From an uncultured Collinsella sp. (GTDB lineage: Bacteria; Actinomycetota; Coriobacteriia; Coriobacteriales; Coriobacteriaceae), in NCBI GenBank assembly GCA_902475825.1, contig CABSBA010000010.1:1-18181 (forward strand): a stretch of 18,181 nucleotides of DNA, read 5' to 3'. This document shows positions 15,244-18,181 of this stretch, one piece after another. Below the pieces are notes generated by a model. It was given only the letters and a program-made list of their open reading frames with translations. It was not told where the DNA came from and made no database searches. The stretch's first letter is position 1. Every line of letters starts with the position of its first letter. The position numbers and the translations under genes were made by a program.

Positions 15244-17263
15244 GCGCGGTCTCCTCTTCGATCTGGGTGGAAAGCTCCAGCCATTCGTCCTCGAGCTTAG
15301 GTAGCTCTTGCTTAAGGCCGTTATATTCCCCCAGCGCGGCGTTGAACTTGTCCTGATCGGCATAAAGCTCTTCGCTTGCCATCAATTCCATAAGCTCGTC
15401 ATAGCGGGCGCGCTTTTTGTCGAGCTCCGCCTCGATCTTCTTAAGCTGGTTGCGCACGCCCTTGAGCTTTTTGTTGAGCGCGGCACGGGCCTGGGCCTCG
15501 GCGCGCTTTTGCTCCTTGGTTTTTTTGCCCTCGGCAGGCTTGGGGGCCGCAGCGGGGCTGTTGGTCTGAGCGGCGTTGGCTTTGGTGGGCTTGGCCGCGG
15601 CCGGCGCGCTCTCCCCTGACGCCTCGGCGGCCGCGCGGGCAGCGAGGTCCTCGCGCTTGTAGAGGTAGTAATCGTAGTCGCCGTCGTAGACCGTGACCTT
15701 GCCGTCGCGGATGTCGATGATGCGGTTTGCCACGGCACGCACCAGGTGCTCGTCGTGGCTGATCAGCACGATGGTGCCGGGGAAGTTTTGCAGGGCGTTC
15801 TCGAGCATGTCCACCGAGTCGATGTCCAAGTGGTTGGTGGGCTCGTCCAGGCACAGGAGTGCCTCGGGGGCCACGAGCATCTTGGCGAGCGCCAGGCGCG
15901 CCTTTTCGCCGCCGGAGAGGACGCGGACCTGCTTTTCGATTGCGTCGTTGTCGCTAAACAGGAAGGCACCCAGCAGGCTGCGCTGCTGCGGCACGGTCCA
16001 CTTGGGCGTGACGGTGTCGATCTCTTGCAGGACAGTGTTGGACTCGGTCATACCCTCGAGCGCGTGCTGGGCGTAATAGGCTACGCCCACGTTGGTGCCC
16101 AGGTCGCGCGTGCCGGTAGTGGGCGGCTCCAGACCAGCGAGGATCTTCATGAGGGTGGACTTACCGGCGCCGTTAGGGCCGACGAGCGCCACGTGCTCGC
16201 CGCGGTAGAGCTTGAGGTCGATGTCGCTGTAGATGTGCTTGTCGCCGTAGGACTTGGACACGCCCTCCAGGCCCACGACCATATCGCCGGAGCGCGGCGG
16301 GTCAGGGAACTTGAAATCGATGTGCTTGTGGCCCTCGGGTAGGATGACGAGCTCCTTTTTGATCTGCTCGATCTTGCGGATGCGCTCCTGAGCCTGGGCG
16401 GCCTTGGTGGGCTTGTAGCGGAACTTATCGACGAAGACCTGCATGTGGGCGATGTCACGCTCCTGCGCGGCACGCTTGGCGCGCATCTGCTCAAGGTTGT
16501 CCTCGCGCTGCTTGAGGTAGCTGCTGTAGTTGCCGGTGTAGGTGGTCACGCGGCGGTTCTCAAGCGCGGCGACGTGGTCGACGCAGGCGTCCATGAACGC
16601 GCGGTCGTGGCTGACGATGAGCACGGCGCCGTCGTAGTTCGCGATAAAGCCGCGCAGCCACTGGACGCTTTCGAGGTCCAGGTGGTTGGTGGGCTCGTCC
16701 AGCAGCAGTAGGTCGGGGTGGCGTAGGAAGAGCTTGGCCAGCGCGATGCGCATCTGCCAGCCGCCCGAGAACTCGGAGCACGGGCGCTCAAAGTCGGTGA
16801 CTTTGAAGCCCAGGCCGGACAGGATCTTGCGGGCGTTGCTCTCGAGCTCGTAGCCGCCCAGGTGCTCAAAGCGGTCCTGGACCTGGCCGTACTCGTTAAG
16901 GAGCGCGTCGACGTCCTTGCCTTGCTCGGAGAGCTCGGTGATCTGGGCCTGCAGCTCGTTGGCGCGCTCGCCCATGCGGCGGATTTCCTTGGCAGCGGCC
17001 ATGACCTCGGCGAGGATGCTGGTGTCCTTGTTCTCCAGGTTGGTTTCCTGCTCGAGGTAGCCCACCTGGCAGTCCTTGGCGTACTGGACCTGGCCGGCAT
17101 CGGGACTATCGATGCCCATGATGATCTTGAGCATGGTGGTTTTGCCGGCGCCGTTGGGTCCCACGAGCGCAAAGCGCTCGCCGGGGTTGATCTGGAAAGA
17201 CGCGCCGCTAAAGAGGACGCGCGCGCCGAAGCTTTTTTCGATCTTGTCGACCAGGAGGATCAT
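15230..17263 (-). CDS. ABC-F family ATP-binding protein (YheS/YdiF/Uup-like)
   Basis: A soluble protein with two ABC ATPase domains and no membrane part, of the class that acts on ribosomes in translation or ribosome rescue, with some members giving antibiotic resistance. At 677 aa it has Walker [10 protein letters not shown] near 35-43 and again GPNGAGKST in the second half. Signature motifs are FSGGWQMR and LSGGEKAR, and Walker B reads [12 protein letters not shown] and [12 protein letters not shown] linker helix pair lies between the two domains ([20 protein letters not shown]). The C-terminus has an Ala/Pro/Lys-rich stretch (about 560-600) and then a coiled coil. The upstream SD is weak (AAAGGCGG). 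It is the first protein gene of the run, 31 bases after a terminator. Subfamily is uncertain, so no symbol is given. Confidence 0.95.
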   Translation of the reverse strand: MILLVDKIEKSFGARVLFSGASFQINPGERFALVGPNGAGKTTMLKIIMGIDSPDAGQVQYAKDCQVGYLEQETNLENKDTSILAEVMAAAKEIRRMGERANELQAQITELSEQGKDVDALLNEYGQVQDRFEHLGGYELESNARKILSGLGFKVTDFERPCSEFSGGWQMRIALAKLFLRHPDLLLLDEPTNHLDLESVQWLRGFIANYDGAVLIVSHDRAFMDACVDHVAALENRRVTTYTGNYSSYLKQREDNLEQMRAKRAAQERDIAHMQVFVDKFRYKPTKAAQAQERIRKIEQIKKELVILPEGHKHIDFKFPDPPRSGDMVVGLEGVSKSYGDKHIYSDIDLKLYRGEHVALVGPNGAGKSTLMKILAGLEPPTTGTRDLGTNVGVAYYAQHALEGMTESNTVLQEIDTVTPKWTVPQQRSLLGAFLFSDNDAIEKQVRVLSGGEKARLALAKMLVAPEALLCLDEPTNHLDIDSVDMLENALQNFPGTIVLISHDEHLVRAVANRIIDIRDGKVTVYDGDYDYYLYKREDLAARAAAEASGESAPAAAKPTKANAAQTNSPAAAPKPAEGKKTKEQKRAEAQARAALNKKLKGVRNQLKKIEAELDKKRARYDELMELMASEELYADQDKFNAALGEYNGLKQELPKLEDEWLELSTQIEEETARELS

Positions 17264-17294
17264 GGTGCCGCCTTTGACCTTGTGTGCCTATATG

Positions 17295-17322
17295 AAAAAA
17301 GGCCCCAACTTGCGTTGGAGCC
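17295..17322 (-). terminator. Intrinsic terminator after tRNA-Ala
   Basis: On the minus strand this is a 9-bp stem, GGCTCCAAC pairing with GTTGGGGCC (one T-G wobble), closed by a GCAA tetraloop of GNRA type. Six T's follow directly (17295-17300 as A's on plus). It starts 16 bases after the end of tRNA-Ala. It lies between that tRNA and the ABC-F start, so it either ends the tRNA transcript or acts as a partial barrier to read-through into the long operon. Confidence 0.92.
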
Positions 17323-17338
17323 TCATTCAATGCTCGGG

Positions 17339-17411
17339 TGGAGACGAGGGGGATCGAACCCCTGACCTCTTGACTGCCAGTCAAGCGCTCTCCCAGCTGA
17401 GCTACGCCCCC
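17339..17411 (-). tRNA. tRNA-Ala, anticodon GGC
   Basis: A full cloverleaf of 73 bases on the minus strand. The anticodon stem CTTGA/TCAAG encloses loop CTGGCAG, anticodon GGC, reading GCC. The acceptor stem is GGGGGCG/CGTCTCC and carries the G3-U70 wobble that identifies alanine tRNAs. The T arm is AGGGG-TTCGATC-CCCCT. CCA is not encoded: the sequence after the acceptor reads ACCC. It has its own promoter and terminator on either side. Confidence 0.97.
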
Positions 17412-17423
17412 GTGCGAAGAAGT

Positions 17424-17452
17424 ACTATACGGGAACTCGGACGGCGATGCAA
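17424..17452 (-). promoter_or_regulatory. Promoter of tRNA-Ala
   Basis: On the minus strand TTGCAT (plus 17447-17452) and TATAGT (17424-17429) are separated by exactly 17 bases. The predicted start falls about 5 to 7 bases before the mature tRNA 5' end, the arrangement expected of a sigma-70 type tRNA promoter. Confidence 0.75.
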
Positions 17453-17646
17453 GGACAATTTCGGAAAAACTTTCGTGATCGCCGGCGCACACGGGACCGC
17501 GCCAGCCCGCGGGGCGCCTGGCCCCCGCACGGCCCGTACGCCGCCGACTTGGCACGCGGAACACGACCCGCCCCGTGCAACAGGATTTTCCGTGCACCGC
17601 CAGTCCCATTATCGGGTCCAATTGCGAACCACCCCTCCCCTGCGGC
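17453..17646. other. GC-rich non-coding stretch
   Basis: About 190 bases without a supported gene. It holds short GC-rich inverted repeats: ACGGG/CCCGT (17491-17495 and 17533-17537) enclosing GCCAG/CTGGC (17501-17505 and 17518-17522), and the alternative GGGGC/GCCCC (17511-17515 and 17521-17525). No start with an SD and no terminator T run were seen. It may be a structured leader or simply GC-rich DNA. Confidence 0.3.
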
Positions 17647-17802
17647 TCAAAACCATGCCGGTTTACTACGATGAATCAGGAATGTTCGACCACACACGTC
17701 TTTTCGCGTAACCGGCGGGCTCCTTACCTGCGGTTTTACAACTGGAGAACACACAGTGGTCGAACATTCCTGATTCATCGTAGTAAACCGGCATGGTTTT
17801 GA
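17647..17802. repeat. Perfect 47-bp inverted repeat element of unknown type
   Basis: The left arm 17647-17693 and right arm 17756-17802 are exact reverse complements over all 47 bases, with a 62-base centre (17694-17755). The arms end as TCAAAACC... outside and ...TTCGACCAC inside, and pairing stops abruptly on both sides. The centre itself folds (17708-17739). The whole is a 156-base, nearly palindromic object located between divergent tRNA genes. No target-site duplication is visible at the outer edges and no transposase is in the window. Possible readings are a MITE- or REP-like repeat, an RNA that folds into one long hairpin, a cruciform, or an invertible segment. I cannot match it to a known family. 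Confidence 0.95.
17708..17739. repeat. Hairpin inside the centre of the inverted repeat
   Basis: An imperfect stem of about 11 pairs. GCGGG (17716-17720, one G-T wobble) pairs with CCTGC (17728-17732 region) around the 7-base loop CTCCTTA. It then extends outward through AACC/GGTT and finally GT/AC, with one single-base and one two-base bulge. Together with the 47-bp arms it gives a two-level stem in RNA or single-stranded DNA. Confidence 0.5.
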
Positions 17803-18029
17803 AATGGCATCAGGTTGATTTCACGCATTAATATGTTGGAGCCCTGAAATATAGGCTTTAACTTTTTCTAAAACACGTCTTTTCCGCGACGCGCCTAGAT
17901 TAGCTGTTGTTTAGCATCGGATTTGATCTTGCGTTGTGCGACTTGCTCGTGCATGGTAGTATTTCACGACGTGAAGCGAAGAAATTAGGCCTGAGTTGCC
18001 TTTGTTAGAATTGCATTCACCGTTCATAA
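17803..18029 (+). promoter_or_regulatory. AT-rich stretch with candidate promoters for the CAT-anticodon tRNA
   Basis: This stretch is clearly richer in A and T than its surroundings and has no supported gene. Two extended -10 candidates read rightward toward the tRNA. One is TGTTAGAAT at 18003-18011, which would start about 12 bases before the tRNA but has no good -35. The other is TGGTAGTAT at 17954-17962 with TTGTGC (17934-17939) 17 bases upstream. A 13-base palindrome TTCACGACGTGAA (17963-17975) lies right at the expected start of the second one and looks like an operator. Neither promoter is certain. Confidence 0.35.
17873..17888. repeat. Second copy of a motif from the inverted-repeat centre
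   Basis: ACACGTCTTTTCCGCG here matches ACACGTCTTTTCGCG at 17694-17708 except for one inserted C, in the same orientation. The first 12 bases are identical. The other copy is the left edge of the inverted-repeat centre. It may be a remnant of a related element or a shared protein- or RNA-binding motif; chance is possible. Confidence 0.4.
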
Positions 18030-18105
18030 GGGCTCTTGGCGCAACGGTTAGCGCAGGGGACTCATAATCCCTGGGTTCTGGGTTCGAATCCCGGAGGGCC
18101 CACCA
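18030..18105 (+). tRNA. tRNA with CAT anticodon, probably tRNA-Ile2 (lysidine type)
   Basis: A complete 76-base cloverleaf with encoded CCA (18103-18105). The anticodon stem GGGGA/TCCCT closes loop CTCATAA, anticodon CAT. It is not initiator tRNA, because pair 1-72 is G-C and the anticodon stem lacks three G-C pairs next to the loop. The 8-base D loop, the C4-G69 pair and the G27-U43 closing of the anticodon stem match isoleucine tRNA of the type whose C34 is changed to lysidine by TilS to read AUA. Elongator tRNA-Met remains possible. Confidence 0.93.
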
Positions 18106-18114
18106 GAGTATTTC

Positions 18115-18143
18115 GAGGCCGGGCATTACGCCCGGCCTCTTTG
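18115..18143 (+). terminator. Intrinsic terminator after the CAT-anticodon tRNA
   Basis: A perfect 10-bp stem GAGGCCGGGC/GCCCGGCCTC with loop ATTAC, followed by TTTGCTATT. It begins 9 bases after the CCA end. The stem is very stable although the T run is short. Confidence 0.88.
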
Positions 18144-18181
18144 CTATTGGCACTGCTTACTAGCTTTGCCATCTAGAGACG

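Noticed and set aside
15244..15363. N-terminal extension of the small membrane protein to an ATG at 15363
   Set aside because: This stretch is inside the ABC-F coiled coil in another frame, is polar, and lacks an SD, while the GTG at 15243 has AGGAG at the right distance.
17208..17621. Minus-strand frame containing GGVAQLGERLTGSQEVRGS, and a plus-strand frame with GDEGDRTPDLLTASQALS over the same place
   Set aside because: These are well-known false proteins produced by translating through a tRNA gene, here tRNA-Ala and its antisense.
17676..17770. LexA/SOS box in the arms (TCGAACATTCC)
   Set aside because: Only one half-site resembles the CGAAC-n4-GTTCG consensus; the other half is missing.
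17647..17802. The inverted repeat as an intrinsic terminator
   Set aside because: The stem is far too long, the loop is 62 bases, and no run of T follows on either strand beyond four.
17647..17802. Target-site duplication flanking the inverted repeat
   Set aside because: Bases just outside the arms (GCGGC on the left, AATGG on the right) do not match in any reasonable trimming of the ends, so insertion by transposition is not shown.
17412..18029. CRISPR array or attachment site
   Set aside because: There is no set of regularly spaced direct repeats and no duplicated tRNA 3' end inside the window.
17911..18153. Minus-strand frame containing ALRDSNPEPRDYESPALTVA
   Set aside because: It is the antisense translation of the CAT-anticodon tRNA, another common misannotation.

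Overview
The window looks like a chromosomal housekeeping segment from a GC-rich member of the Coriobacteriia (Actinomycetota), most likely Collinsella or a close relative. The basis is GC- and Ala-rich codon use, good AGGAGG-type ribosome binding sites, the MEP isoprenoid gene ispH, and the gene order scpA-scpB-rluB-cmk-plsC-ispH-(radical SAM)-der-plsY-gpsA. The genus is an inference from gene content; no marker gene is present to prove it.

Layout: a tRNA-Pro(GGG) lies at the left edge on the minus strand. From about 17.3 kb down to 0.17 kb, seventeen protein genes all run on the minus strand. Most are separated by fewer than 20 bases or overlap by 4 to 14. Only two gaps stand out: 84 bases before scpA and 66 bases before cmk. 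In transcription order they are an ABC-F ATPase, a 98-aa membrane protein, an M50 metalloprotease, scpA, scpB, rluB, cmk, plsC, ispH, a PDZ/radical SAM/DUF512 protein, der, plsY, gpsA, rpe, a cysteine desulfurase, a NIF3-family protein, a coiled-coil zinc-ribbon protein and coaBC. A tRNA-Ala(GGC) with a clear promoter and an intrinsic terminator sits just upstream of the ABC-F gene.

Functions that fit together: gpsA, plsY and plsC make glycerol-3-phosphate and acylate it to lysophosphatidate and phosphatidate. cmk feeds the CTP pool used for CDP-diacylglycerol, coaBC makes the CoA precursor 4'-phosphopantetheine, and ispH makes isoprenoid precursors. ScpA/ScpB act in chromosome segregation, while Der, RluB and probably the ABC-F protein act on the ribosome.

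The right end (17.41 to 18.03 kb) is a non-coding stretch of about 620 bases between divergent tRNA genes, tRNA-Ala on minus and a tRNA with CAT anticodon (best read as tRNA-Ile2) on plus. It holds the most unusual object in the window: a perfect 47-bp inverted repeat around a 62-base centre that contains its own smaller hairpin. Part of that centre recurs about 180 bases away. I do not recognise this element. It is the best candidate for something undescribed (a MITE-like or REP-like mobile repeat, a structured RNA, or an invertible segment). The rest of the window is ordinary housekeeping DNA.
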